Under the pieces are notes generated by a model. The model saw nothing but the letters and a program-made list of their open reading frames with translations. It made no database searches and had not been told where the DNA came from. The position numbers were made by a program, and so were the translations under genes. A DNA stretch of 46,251 nucleotides, taken from assembly GCA_015233495.1 (NCBI GenBank), contig JADFXQ010000004.1, positions 22,976-69,226 on the forward strand, given 5' to 3'. Positions 8,838 to 17,342 of the stretch are shown here, in pieces (position 1 is the first letter of the stretch; each line of letters starts with the position of its first letter). Source of the DNA: Candidatus Omnitrophota bacterium (GTDB lineage Bacteria; Omnitrophota; Gorgyraeia; Zapsychrales; Zapsychraceae).

Positions 8838-9583
8838 CAAAACGGATTATTCCCTGTTTGGACGTGAAAGACGGACGCGTGGTAAAGGGCGTGAATTTTG
8901 TGGGCTTGCGCGACGCGGGCGACCCGGTGGAGATTGCCCGGCGCTATGACCGCGAGGCCGCGGATGAAATTGTGTTTTTGGACATTACCGCGAGCCATGA
9001 AAAAAGGCCGATTATGTTGGAGGTGGTGCGGCAGACCGCGGAACAGGTATTTATGCCGTTGACGGTGGGAGGCGGGATCCGCGATTTGGACGATATTCGG
9101 ACCTTATTAAACGCGGGCGCGGATAAAGTTTCTATCAACACGGCGGCGGCGCAGAATCCTCATTTGGTGCGGGAGGCAGCGGACCGTTTCGGAAGTCAGT
9201 GCATTGTCGTGGCGATTGATGGGCGAAAGCGGGAAAACGGATGGGAAGTTTTTATTCACGGCGGACGCACTCCCGCCGGTCGGGAGGTGGTTGCCTGGGC
9301 GCGGGAAGTAGAGGCGTTGGGCGCGGGCGAAATTTTATTAACCAGTATGGATTTTGACGGCACAAAAAACGGATATGATATTGATATGACGGAAGCGGTT
9401 TGCCGCGCGGTAAATATCCCGGTGATTGCCTCCGGCGGCGCCGGCGCTTTGGAAGATTTTTATCAGGTGTTCAATCATACCCCGGCGGACGCGGCCTTGG
9501 CCGCTTCGGTGTTTCATTATGGGGAGTTCACTATCCAACAAGTGAAAGATTATTTATCCGGCAAAGGGGTAATTGTCCGTTAA
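8831..9583 (+). CDS. hisF: Imidazole glycerol phosphate synthase, cyclase subunit
   Basis: HisF joins ammonia from HisH to PRFAR, closing the imidazole ring and releasing AICAR for purine synthesis. At 250 residues it is standard length. It has the start [22 protein letters not shown] with the catalytic Asp in CLDV. Phosphate-binding loops are seen at [10 protein letters not shown] and [12 protein letters not shown], and the second catalytic Asp in [14 protein letters not shown]. The start overlaps the end of hisA, so the two are translationally coupled. Confidence 0.98.
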   Translation: MLTKRIIPCLDVKDGRVVKGVNFVGLRDAGDPVEIARRYDREAADEIVFLDITASHEKRPIMLEVVRQTAEQVFMPLTVGGGIRDLDDIRTLLNAGADKVSINTAAAQNPHLVREAADRFGSQCIVVAIDGRKRENGWEVFIHGGRTPAGREVVAWAREVEALGAGEILLTSMDFDGTKNGYDIDMTEAVCRAVNIPVIASGGAGALEDFYQVFNHTPADAALAASVFHYGEFTIQQVKDYLSGKGVIVR

Positions 9584-9594
9584 GGGAGAAAAAA

Positions 9595-9954
9595 ATGACC
9601 AAAAATACAACCGAAACAATGAAAATAACGCCGCGGACTTTGGCGAAACTCAAATTCGACGCGCACGGCTTGATTCCCGCGATCGCGCAAGACGCGAAAA
9701 CCGGCGAAGTCTTGATGCTGGCGTATATGAATCTCGATTCCTTAAAAGCCACCCTCAAAGGCGGGAAAGCGTGTTATTGGTCGCGTTCGCGTCAGCAATA
9801 TTGGGTGAAAGGGGAAACCTCGGGTCATTTTCAGTTGGTGAAAAAGATTTTTTTTGACTGTGATTGCGATACTCTGTTATTAAAGGTGGAGCAGATCGGC
9901 GCGGCGTGCCACACGATGAAACGCAGTTGTTTCTATCGCAGCGTCGCGGTTTGA
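9595..9954 (+). CDS. hisI: Phosphoribosyl-AMP cyclohydrolase
   Basis: HisI hydrolyses phosphoribosyl-AMP to ProFAR. The 119-residue protein is the stand-alone cyclohydrolase without a fused HisE pyrophosphatase. Landmarks are [36 protein letters not shown], the metal-binding [13 protein letters not shown] and a C-terminal [12 protein letters not shown]. The ATG at 9595 is preceded by TAAGGGAGAA and lies 11 bases after hisF. hisG, hisC, hisE and a histidinol phosphatase are absent from this window, so the pathway must be completed elsewhere if it is functional. Confidence 0.96.
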   Translation: MTKNTTETMKITPRTLAKLKFDAHGLIPAIAQDAKTGEVLMLAYMNLDSLKATLKGGKACYWSRSRQQYWVKGETSGHFQLVKKIFFDCDCDTLLLKVEQIGAACHTMKRSCFYRSVAV

Positions 9955-10002
9955 CGGCGTAGGGTCTGAGGGGAGATCCGCCGCAGTCGGGGACGATTAT
10001 TT

Positions 10003-11499
10003 ATGATTAACTTAACGGAACAACAATTTCTTAAACTGACGCGAAAAGGGAATTTGATCCCGGTTTACCGGGAGATTCTCGGAGATATGGAAACGCCCGT
10101 GTCCGCGTATTTCAAATTAGCGGCGGGCGAGAAATATTCTTTTCTGCTCGAATCCGTGGAAGGGGAAGCTAAGGTCGCGCGGTATTCGTTTTTGGCCAAA
10201 GCCCCGGAATTTATTTTTCGGATCAAGGACAACCAGGCAACTGTGACGGCATATCGGGATAAAAAGATCGTCCAAGAAACCGGGGAGGTCAACGGCGATC
10301 CCTTGCGGTTCATCCGAGGATTTTTAAAGGATTATCGTTGGGTTCCGGTACCGGGTCTGCCCCGCTTTTGCGGCGGTCTCGTCGGATATTTTAGTTATGA
10401 TATGGTCCGTTTTTTTGAGCGGCTGCCGCAGCAGACCCGGGATGAACTGCGTTTGCCGGACAGCGTCTTGATCATGGCGAAAGAAATTGTTATTTTTGAC
10501 CATTTGCGGCATACGATTAAAATTGTCAAATGCGTTGATGTTGAATCCCAAGCTGCCCGGGTTGATCTACAGAAAGCGTATCGTCAAGCGGTCCAGCGCA
10601 TTGATGATGTGACCCGGCAGATTCAAGGACCTTTGCCGAAAGAAAAATTTGCCCGCCAGCGCTCCTCGGCCGCTTCAAGCTCGAATTTTACCTTGGCGGG
10701 TTTTAAAAAAATTGTGGAAAAGGCGAAACAACAGATTCAGGCCGGCGAAATCATTCAGGTGGTTTTGTCACAACGTTTCCAGGTCAAGCTCCGGACTAAT
10801 CCGTTTCATGTTTATCGCGCCTTGCGTTCGCTCAATCCTTCGCCGTATATGTATTATTTGAATTTTGATGATATCCAAATCATTGGGTCGTCTCCGGAAT
10901 TATTGGTCCGCTGCGAAGAGGGGATTGTCCAGACGCGGCCGATTGCCGGCACTCGGCCGCGCGGTCAGGATGAGGCGGAGGATCAAGTTTTGGCCAAAGA
11001 TCTTTTGGCGGATCCGAAAGAAAAAGCGGAACACATCATGCTCGTGGATTTAGGGCGCAATGATTTGGGCCGGGTATGCCGTGAAGGAACGGTACAGGTT
11101 ACGGAATTCATGAACGTGGAACGGTATTCGCATGTGATGCACATTGTGAGCAATGTCCGCGGCGAATTGCGGCCGGATAAAGACGCCTTGGATGTTTTGG
11201 CCGCGACGTTTCCGGCGGGAACGGTTTCCGGCGCGCCGAAAATCCGGGCGATGGAAATCATTGAAGATCTGGAAAAAGTCCGGCGCGGACCTTACGCGGG
11301 TTGCGTGGGATATTTTAGTTTTTCCGGCAACTTGGACACGTGCATCACTATTCGCACGATTGTCGTGACTCAGGGCAGCGCGTATATTCAAGCGGGCGCG
11401 GGTATTGTCGCGGATTCTCTGCCGCAGCGCGAATATCAAGAAACAGTCAATAAAGCCAAGGCGCAGTTGGCTGCGGTAAAAATGGCGCAAGGTTTTTAA
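10003..11499 (+). CDS. trpE: Anthranilate synthase component I
   Basis: TrpE converts chorismate to anthranilate with ammonia from TrpG, the first step of tryptophan synthesis. The 498-residue protein has the N-terminal TrpE domain (about 1-200, with GGLVGYFSYDMVRFFE) and the chorismate-binding domain. Active-site segments include GEIIQVVLSQRF, SPELLVRCEEG, TRPIAGTRPRG, VDLGRNDLGRV and TFPAGTVSGAPKIRAMEII. The C-terminal AGAGIVADSLPQREYQE is characteristic. No trpG or other trp gene is nearby. It follows hisI by 48 bases and precedes rpsP. An aminodeoxychorismate synthase (PabB) role cannot be wholly excluded, but length and N-terminal domain favour TrpE. Confidence 0.93.
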   Translation: MINLTEQQFLKLTRKGNLIPVYREILGDMETPVSAYFKLAAGEKYSFLLESVEGEAKVARYSFLAKAPEFIFRIKDNQATVTAYRDKKIVQETGEVNGDPLRFIRGFLKDYRWVPVPGLPRFCGGLVGYFSYDMVRFFERLPQQTRDELRLPDSVLIMAKEIVIFDHLRHTIKIVKCVDVESQAARVDLQKAYRQAVQRIDDVTRQIQGPLPKEKFARQRSSAASSSNFTLAGFKKIVEKAKQQIQAGEIIQVVLSQRFQVKLRTNPFHVYRALRSLNPSPYMYYLNFDDIQIIGSSPELLVRCEEGIVQTRPIAGTRPRGQDEAEDQVLAKDLLADPKEKAEHIMLVDLGRNDLGRVCREGTVQVTEFMNVERYSHVMHIVSNVRGELRPDKDALDVLAATFPAGTVSGAPKIRAMEIIEDLEKVRRGPYAGCVGYFSFSGNLDTCITIRTIVVTQGSAYIQAGAGIVADSLPQREYQETVNKAKAQLAAVKMAQGF

Positions 11500-11508
11500 T
11501 TTTCCGGA

Positions 11509-11532
11509 GCGTCCCGCCTGGCAGGGGGGCGC
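11509..11532 (+). other. GC-rich hairpin between trpE and rpsP
   Basis: GCGTCCCGCC (11509-11518) can pair with GGGGGGCGC (11524-11532) across the loop TGGCA, giving a strong stem just after the trpE stop and 27 bases before the rpsP start. There is no run of T after it, so it is not a standard intrinsic terminator. It may limit read-through, protect an mRNA end or act in the rpsP leader. Confidence 0.45.
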
Positions 11533-11559
11533 CCGTTAACCCAAAAGGAGACAGCAGCA

Positions 11560-11814
11560 ATGCAAGTTAAAATTCGTTTACAAAAAGCGGGAAAAGTAGC
11601 GACGGGCGCGTATAATTACCGGATTGTCGCTATCAGCTCATCTACAGCGCGGGATGGCAAACATCTGGAAATTTTAGGCCATTATGATCCGGCGAAAAAA
11701 CCGGCGGATTTGAAAATTGACGTTGCCAAAGTCAATCAATGGATCCAAAAAGGCGCCACCCTGTCGGACACAGTGAAGTCTTTGGTTAAGAAGGTCACAA
11801 AGGAACAGTCGTAA
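11560..11814 (+). CDS. rpsP: 30S ribosomal protein bS16
   Basis: bS16 is a small-subunit protein needed early in 30S assembly. At 84 residues it is the usual length. It starts MQVKIRLQKAGKVATGAYNYRIV, close to the family pattern KIRL-x-R-x-G-x4-P-x-YRIV, and has ARDGKHLEILGHYDPAKKP. The C-terminal VNQWIQKGATLSDTVKSLVKK is typical of the family. A strong AAAAGGAG site lies upstream. The usual partners rimM, trmD and rplS do not follow. Instead a 7-bp tandem repeat begins in its stop codon and yajC comes next. Confidence 0.97.
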   Translation: MQVKIRLQKAGKVATGAYNYRIVAISSSTARDGKHLEILGHYDPAKKPADLKIDVAKVNQWIQKGATLSDTVKSLVKKVTKEQS

Positions 11815-11853
11815 GTTATAAGTTGTAAGTTATAAGTTGTAAGTTGTAAGTTT
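11812..11853. repeat. Six 7-bp tandem repeats beginning in the rpsP stop codon
   Basis: Six consecutive copies of a 7-bp unit run from 11812 to 11853, with units TAAGTTA, TAAGTTG, TAAGTTA, TAAGTTG, TAAGTTG, TAAGTTT. The first TAA is the rpsP stop codon. The opposite sense, AACTTGCAACT-like sequence, recurs near 11889-11900, giving limited inverted complementarity. It lies between rpsP and yajC. Copy number could vary by replication slippage; the biological role is unknown. Confidence 0.9.
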
Positions 11854-11919
11854 AAAATACCCCAATAGCCGCAAGGCTTGCCGATTTTTAACTTGCAACT
11901 AAACCAACAGGAGTGTCCT

Positions 11920-12201
11920 ATGAATCCACCATCCAGTTCAATGTTGACCATGCTGGTTCCCTACGGCTTGATTTTTTTGATTTTTTATTTTTTGGTGATT
12001 CGTCCGCAAAAAGATCAACAAAAAAAATTAGCGGATATGAAAAATAATTTAAAAAAAAACGACCAAGTCGTTATGGCCGGCGGTATGCACGGCACAGTGG
12101 TTTTGGTGAAAGATAAAACAGTTGTTGTCCGGGTTGATGATAATGTTAAAATTGAATTTGATAAAGAAGCGGTGACAACTGTGGTCACCGCAAAAACCTA
12201 A
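11920..12201 (+). CDS. yajC: Preprotein translocase accessory subunit YajC
   Basis: YajC is a single-pass inner-membrane protein associated with SecDF and the SecYEG translocon. The 93-residue product has one transmembrane segment (about residues 8-28, LTMLVPYGLIFLIFYFLVI). This is followed by the family motif RPQKDQQKKLADMKNNLKKNDQVVMAGGMHG. The C-terminal beta-rich domain ends VKIEFDKEAVTTV. The ATG at 11920 is chosen because AACAGGAGTG precedes it; an in-frame upstream extension reads through non-coding spacer. secDF follows 51 bases downstream. Confidence 0.96.
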   Translation: MNPPSSSMLTMLVPYGLIFLIFYFLVIRPQKDQQKKLADMKNNLKKNDQVVMAGGMHGTVVLVKDKTVVVRVDDNVKIEFDKEAVTTVVTAKT

Positions 12202-12252
12202 TTCTAATAAAGAGCGCGGGCGATAGCAATTCGCATCCCGGGAGGAATTCTC

Positions 12253-14463
12253 ATGAATAAAGGTTTACGCAACCGAGTTTTGATCATTCTGGCGGTTTTG
12301 GCCGCGTGTTTGTGGTTTACGTTTCCGGTGCAAAAACGGATCAATCTCGGCTTAGACTTAAAAGGCGGGATGCATCTGGTTTTGAAAGTGGATACAGAAC
12401 AGATCAAAAACGCCAACGCGAAAAGCGACGCGGTGCTGCGCGCCATTGAAATCTTGCGTAACCGTATTGATAATCTCGGGGTAGGCGAAACCGTTATTCA
12501 GCGGCAAGGCGATACCGAGATTCTCGTCCAACTTCCCGGAGTGACTGATCGCGAAAAAGCGCTCAGTCTGATCGGCCGGGTAGCCCAATTGGAATTCCGC
12601 GTGGTCAGCGATGATCCGACGAAACTTAATGAAGCGCTTTCCGGAAAAGTTCCGGACGGATTTGAGCTGAAAAAAATTAAAAAAGATAAAGAAACTCCGG
12701 TCTTGGTAGAAAATCAAGCGGCTTTAAAAGGCGATATGATCGCGGACGCCCGGGTCGATTTTGACACCAGCGGGTTTGGTATGCCGTACATTTCTTTAAC
12801 GTTCAACGATAGAGGCGCCAAGCTTTTCGGGGAAATCACCCAGAAGAACGTCAACCGCCGCCTCGCGATTATCATTGACGGCGATGTGCTTTCCGCCCCG
12901 AATATCAATGAGCCGATTCTCGGCGGCAAAGCGCAAATCACCGGCCAGTTTACTTATGATGAAGCGTCGTCATTAGCCATGGCCTTGCGTTCCGGCGCTT
13001 TGCCCGTGCCTATGCACGTGGAGGAAGAGCGCACAGTCGGTCCGCTTTTAGGGAAAGATTCGATTGAAGCGGGCATTAAAGCCACGGTCTTTGGTTGTGT
13101 CATGGTGTTCATTTTCATGTTGTATTATTTAAAAGCCGGGATTATCGCGGATATCGCGCTGATTTTTAATTTTTTGTTGATTCTCGGCACTATGGGATTT
13201 TTAAACGTGATGCTCCCGGGATCGTCCTCAACTTTGACCTTGCCCGGTATTGCGGGGATTATTTTGACTTTGGGTATGGCGGTTGACGCCAACGTCTTGA
13301 TTAACGAGCGTATCCGGGAAGAAATGCGCAGCGGCAAGCCGTTAGCGATGGCAATCAAGAATGGCTACAACCGGGCGTTTTCGGCGATTTTGGATTCGCA
13401 TTTGACCAATATCGTGGCCGCGGTAATGTTGTTTATTTTTGGCTCCGGTCCGATTAAAGGTTTTGCCGTGACCTTAACCACGGGTTTGGCCGCGAGTATG
13501 TTTACCGCGGTTTTCGTTACCCACGTTATTTTTGACGTTTTATTGCACTATCGCAAATTGGACAGTTTCCCGATGCTCAATATATTCAAGGAAACCAAAA
13601 TCGATTTTATTTCCAAACGGCATATTTGCTACACGCTGTCCTTAATATTGACCATCGCCAGCATTTGGGTATTTTTCAAAAAAGGGGATACCGCGTACGG
13701 GATTGATTTCGCGGGCGGCCAGATTCAGGAGTATCGCTTTGCCAAACCGATCAACGCGGATTATTTACGCGTCAGTTTGGAGAAAGCCGGGGTTAAGGAT
13801 GTGGTAATTCAGCAATTCCACGAAACTCCCGATACGGTTTTGATCAAAAGCGCGGGCGATACTTACAATGAAGTAGTGAAAGCGTTTAAAGCCGCGCATC
13901 CGGACAATGCTTTTCAAGTCCTGCGGATTGAAAAAGTCGGACCGATCGTCGGAAAAAGTTTGCGTCAAAAGGCCTTTTGGGCAATTGTCTTGGCCCTGGG
14001 CGGGATTTTGATTTATATCTGTTTTAGGTTTAAGCATTTTGATTTCGCTGCAGCCGGGGTGATCGCTTTGGCGCATGACGTGATTGTCGCGCTGGGTGTG
14101 GCTTTGATGACCGGGCGGCAGATCGATTTGCTGATGATCACCGCTTTGTTGACTATCGCGGGTTATTCGATCAGCGACACCATTGTCATTTATGACCGGG
14201 TGCGGGAGAACATGCTGCTGCATCGCAAAATGAGTTTATACGACCTGATCAATCTGAGCGTCAATCAGACTTTATCGCGGACTATTTTGCAAACTACTGT
14301 CACCTATCTGGTGGTGGTGGCTTTGTTTTTTAAAGGCGGCGAAGTCTTAAATACTTTCTCGTTTTGTTTGCTCGTCGGATTTTTCTGCGGAATTTACTCG
14401 ACCGTATTTATCGCGTCGCCGCTGGTCTTGATCTTCGAGAAACAAATGAAGAAGAAAACTTAG
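12253..14463 (+). CDS. secDF: Fused protein translocase subunit SecDF
   Basis: SecDF uses the proton gradient to pull secreted proteins through the Sec channel. The 736-residue single chain joins SecD and SecF, as in Bacillus, rather than the separate genes of E. coli. The SecD half has a first membrane helix (about 8-25), LGLDLKGGMHLVLKVD, the P1 periplasmic head, and the helices around GIAGIILTLGMAVDANVLINERIREE. The SecF half begins near residue 440 (IDFISKRH) and has GIDFAGGQ, AGYSISDTIVIYDRVREN and a C-terminal helix pair. The start is preceded by GGGAGGAATTCTC. With yajC it forms the expected accessory set. Confidence 0.97.
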   Translation: MNKGLRNRVLIILAVLAACLWFTFPVQKRINLGLDLKGGMHLVLKVDTEQIKNANAKSDAVLRAIEILRNRIDNLGVGETVIQRQGDTEILVQLPGVTDREKALSLIGRVAQLEFRVVSDDPTKLNEALSGKVPDGFELKKIKKDKETPVLVENQAALKGDMIADARVDFDTSGFGMPYISLTFNDRGAKLFGEITQKNVNRRLAIIIDGDVLSAPNINEPILGGKAQITGQFTYDEASSLAMALRSGALPVPMHVEEERTVGPLLGKDSIEAGIKATVFGCVMVFIFMLYYLKAGIIADIALIFNFLLILGTMGFLNVMLPGSSSTLTLPGIAGIILTLGMAVDANVLINERIREEMRSGKPLAMAIKNGYNRAFSAILDSHLTNIVAAVMLFIFGSGPIKGFAVTLTTGLAASMFTAVFVTHVIFDVLLHYRKLDSFPMLNIFKETKIDFISKRHICYTLSLILTIASIWVFFKKGDTAYGIDFAGGQIQEYRFAKPINADYLRVSLEKAGVKDVVIQQFHETPDTVLIKSAGDTYNEVVKAFKAAHPDNAFQVLRIEKVGPIVGKSLRQKAFWAIVLALGGILIYICFRFKHFDFAAAGVIALAHDVIVALGVALMTGRQIDLLMITALLTIAGYSISDTIVIYDRVRENMLLHRKMSLYDLINLSVNQTLSRTILQTTVTYLVVVALFFKGGEVLNTFSFCLLVGFFCGIYSTVFIASPLVLIFEKQMKKKT

Positions 14464-14499
14464 TCCGTTTCCTCTCCGCAGGGGGAAAGACAGCTTCGC

Positions 14500-16377
14500 A
14501 TGTTCCAATCCCTCGAACTTATTGTCGGCGAGCGGTTTGATCTGGATGTTTTGCATCAGAATCTTACGGCTTTCGGTTATGAGCGCGTCAATCGACTGAC
14601 CCAGGTGGGAGAATTTTGCCAAATCGGCGAAATTCTGCAAATTTTCCCGGAAGAGTTTGACAGCCCTTTGCGGATTGATTTTGACGAAGACCGCGTCAAT
14701 AAAATTGCCAGTATGGATCTGCTTTCGGGCCGCTCGATCTGGCAGCATAAAATCATTATTGTCTTGCCCCGCAAGAAATCCCGTCACGCTGAATCTTTTA
14801 ACGCGGACATCCCGCTCACCCATTTTGTCGACGTAAAAAAGGGCGATTATGTCGTCCACAATTATCACGGCATTGGCCGCTTTTTAGGCCTTGAGGAAAT
14901 CGAAACCGCGAAAGGCCGGCGCGAACACCTAATCATTGAATATCAGGGCGGGGATAAACTTTTTGTCCCGAAGCACGATATTCGGCTCGTGCAAAAATAC
15001 GTGAGTTTTAACAAACGGCCGCCCCGGATCTATCAATTGGGAAGCAAAGAGTGGAAGCGGGTGCGGACGCTGATTCAGAAGCGGTTACAGCGCATGGCCG
15101 CGGAGTTATTGCATACCCAAGCTCTGCGCGCCAGTCAGCCGGGTTACGCTTTTTCACCCGACACGGATTGGCAAAAAGATTTTGAAAAAGGTTTTCCTTT
15201 TCAGGAAACTCCCGATCAAATCAAATCTATGGCGGAAGTAAAAAGGGATATGGAATCAGCGCATCCCATGGATCGTTTGCTTTGCGGCGATGTGGGTTAT
15301 GGGAAAACCGAGGTAGCTTTACGCGCGGTGTTTAAAGCGGTCATGGATAATAAACAGGCCGCCGTATTAGTGCCGACTACGGTTTTGGCGGAACAGCATT
15401 ATGTGAATTTTGCCCAGCGCCTGAAAAATTTTCCTTTGCGCGTCGGCATGTTGAGCCGGTTTCGCACCAAACATGAACAACAATTGACCATCAATGGTTT
15501 GGCGGACGGATCGGTAGACGTGGTGATCGGCACGCATCGGCTTTTGTCAAAAGACGTGGCGTTTAAAGATTTGGGTTTAATCGTCATAGATGAGGAACAA
15601 AGGTTCGGGGTCGCGGCGAAAGAAAAATTAAAACGCCTGCGTTTATTGGCGGATGTGTTGACTTTAACCGCGACCCCGATTCCCCGCACCTTGCACATGG
15701 CCTTGGTGGGAGCCCGGGATATGTCAGTGATTCAGACAGCTCCGGCTAACCGGATTGCGGTTCAAACCCAGGTGATTGAGTTTGATGAAACGATTATCCG
15801 ACGGGCGATCCAGCGGGAAATCGCCAGAAAAGGCCAGGTGTTTTTCTTGCATAACCGTGTTGCGGATATCCAGCGAATTGCTAAAATAATAAAAGATTTG
15901 GTTCCGGAAAGCCGGATTGCGGTAGGGCATGGTCAGATGTCGCCTCGTCAGCTGGAAGAAGTTATGCTGCGGTTTTTTCATGGGGAGGTTGACGTCTTGG
16001 TGTGCACAACCATTGTGGAGTCAGGGATTGATATTCCCAACGCCAATACTTTGATTGTCAACCGGGCGGACCGTTTTGGTTTGGCGGATTTGCATCAATT
16101 ACGCGGCCGGGTTGGCAGGGCGAACACCGAGGCTTACGCCTATTTTGTGATTCCCCGACGCCGGGCTCTAAGCGAAGAGGCCGACGCCCGGATCGAGGCG
16201 ATTGAAAAGTACAGCGGGCTGGGCGCGGGTTTTCAAATCGCTTTTGAAGACATGAATATTCGCGGCGCGGGAAATATTTTGGGTCAGGAACAATCCGGGT
16301 ATATCGCCGCCGTCGGATTTGATTTGTATTGCCGTTTGTTAAAAGAATCAGTCGAGCATTTGAAAAATCAAGGATAA
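14500..16377 (+). CDS. mfd: Short Mfd-type transcription-repair coupling factor (lacks flanking modules)
   Basis: Mfd displaces stalled RNA polymerase and recruits UvrA. Typical proteins have about 1100 residues; this one has 625. Residues 1-80 match the second part of the UvrB-like module (LTAFGYERVNRLTQVGEFCQ, IFPEEFDSPLRID). A CarD-like RNA polymerase interaction domain follows (about 108-170, GDYVVHNYHGIGRFLGLE). Then comes a RecG-type SF2 translocase: Walker A GDVGYGKTE (263-271), DEEQ (364-367), TATPIPRTL, and motif VI QLRGRVGRANTEAYAY. It stops right after GQEQSGYIAAVGFDLYCRLLKESVEHL, where the UvrA-masking C-terminal domain would begin. The upstream gene secDF ends 36 bases before, so no N-terminal remnant is present. 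Confidence 0.88.
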   Translation: MFQSLELIVGERFDLDVLHQNLTAFGYERVNRLTQVGEFCQIGEILQIFPEEFDSPLRIDFDEDRVNKIASMDLLSGRSIWQHKIIIVLPRKKSRHAESFNADIPLTHFVDVKKGDYVVHNYHGIGRFLGLEEIETAKGRREHLIIEYQGGDKLFVPKHDIRLVQKYVSFNKRPPRIYQLGSKEWKRVRTLIQKRLQRMAAELLHTQALRASQPGYAFSPDTDWQKDFEKGFPFQETPDQIKSMAEVKRDMESAHPMDRLLCGDVGYGKTEVALRAVFKAVMDNKQAAVLVPTTVLAEQHYVNFAQRLKNFPLRVGMLSRFRTKHEQQLTINGLADGSVDVVIGTHRLLSKDVAFKDLGLIVIDEEQRFGVAAKEKLKRLRLLADVLTLTATPIPRTLHMALVGARDMSVIQTAPANRIAVQTQVIEFDETIIRRAIQREIARKGQVFFLHNRVADIQRIAKIIKDLVPESRIAVGHGQMSPRQLEEVMLRFFHGEVDVLVCTTIVESGIDIPNANTLIVNRADRFGLADLHQLRGRVGRANTEAYAYFVIPRRRALSEEADARIEAIEKYSGLGAGFQIAFEDMNIRGAGNILGQEQSGYIAAVGFDLYCRLLKESVEHLKNQG

Positions 16378-16385
16378 GGAGTCCC

Positions 16386-17315
16386 ATGTATTTGCGAATC
16401 ATCGCTGCGGTCTTTTTAATCGTTTTGGGAGGAATGCGTTGTGGGAATGCCTTTGAGGATTCCATAGTGGCGGTAGTCAATGATGAATTGATCACCGCAA
16501 AAGATGTCCAAGCCTATTTGCATACCACTTTTGTGAATTTAAAAGCCCAGGGAGTGCCGGAGCAAAAGATTCAGGAGATTATGGATGATTTAAAAACCAA
16601 TGGTTTGTCAAAATTGATTGAAGACCGCCTGATTTTAAGCCGCGCGAACAAGGCGGGCTTGGAAGTGCGGCCGCAGTTGGTCGACCAGCGTTTAGACGAG
16701 ATTCTCAAAAACTATCCTTCCGAAAACGTCTTTTTGGAAGCTTTGGCCGCCAATGGTTCTTCGATTACGGAACTGCGGCAGAGATTATTGGAACAGCTCA
16801 AGATCAAATATATTATTGATCATGAAGTCAAAGATAAAATCGCGGTGAATCCGCAGGAAGTCACGGATTTTTATTTAGCCAACCCCGCTTTGTTTCAAAC
16901 TAAGGATAAAGTTTTTGTTGAATCGATTTTTATCGGCAAAAAGAGCGACCCCGCCGCGGCCCGGATAAAAATCGAAGAGGCCGAAACGCGGATCAAAAAC
17001 GGCGGGGATTTTATCGACGTGGCGAAAGCTTATTCCGAACTGCCGTCGATCGGAGCTGTCGAACGCGGTCAGTTGAAACCGGAAATCGAAGACACATTTT
17101 TTAAACTGCCGCAAGGCGGGGTTTCCGCCGTTACGGAAGTCGAAGACGGGTTCTACCTCTTTAAAATCACGGCCTATAAACCCGCCAAGCTCGCGGAACT
17201 GAAGGATGTGAAAGATCAAATCACCGAACGTATTTATCAAAAAAAATTCAAAGAAAAATTTACCGGGTGGCTGAATGATCTGAAGAAAAACGCTTATCTA
17301 GAAATCAAAAAATAA
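16386..17315 (+). CDS. SurA-like periplasmic peptidyl-prolyl cis-trans isomerase
   Basis: This is a secreted chaperone or foldase of the SurA/parvulin type, 309 residues. The N-terminal signal peptide (YLRIIAAVFLIVLGGMRCGNA) is followed by DSIVAVVNDELITAKDVQAYL, the classic SurA start. A helical chaperone domain (about 45-180) precedes one PpiC-like parvulin domain (about 185-275). That domain contains VFVESIFIGKKSD, NGGDFIDVAKAYSE and FFKLPQGGVSAVTEVEDGFYLFKI. The ATG at 16386 comes 8 bases after mfd, preceded by AAGGAG. SurA assists outer-membrane protein biogenesis, so it implies a Gram-negative envelope. SurA has two parvulin domains; this resembles one-domain relatives. Confidence 0.85.
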   Translation: MYLRIIAAVFLIVLGGMRCGNAFEDSIVAVVNDELITAKDVQAYLHTTFVNLKAQGVPEQKIQEIMDDLKTNGLSKLIEDRLILSRANKAGLEVRPQLVDQRLDEILKNYPSENVFLEALAANGSSITELRQRLLEQLKIKYIIDHEVKDKIAVNPQEVTDFYLANPALFQTKDKVFVESIFIGKKSDPAAARIKIEEAETRIKNGGDFIDVAKAYSELPSIGAVERGQLKPEIEDTFFKLPQGGVSAVTEVEDGFYLFKITAYKPAKLAELKDVKDQITERIYQKKFKEKFTGWLNDLKKNAYLEIKK

Positions 17316-17342
17316 AACGCCTGGCGCGTAGAAAGCGGTATT

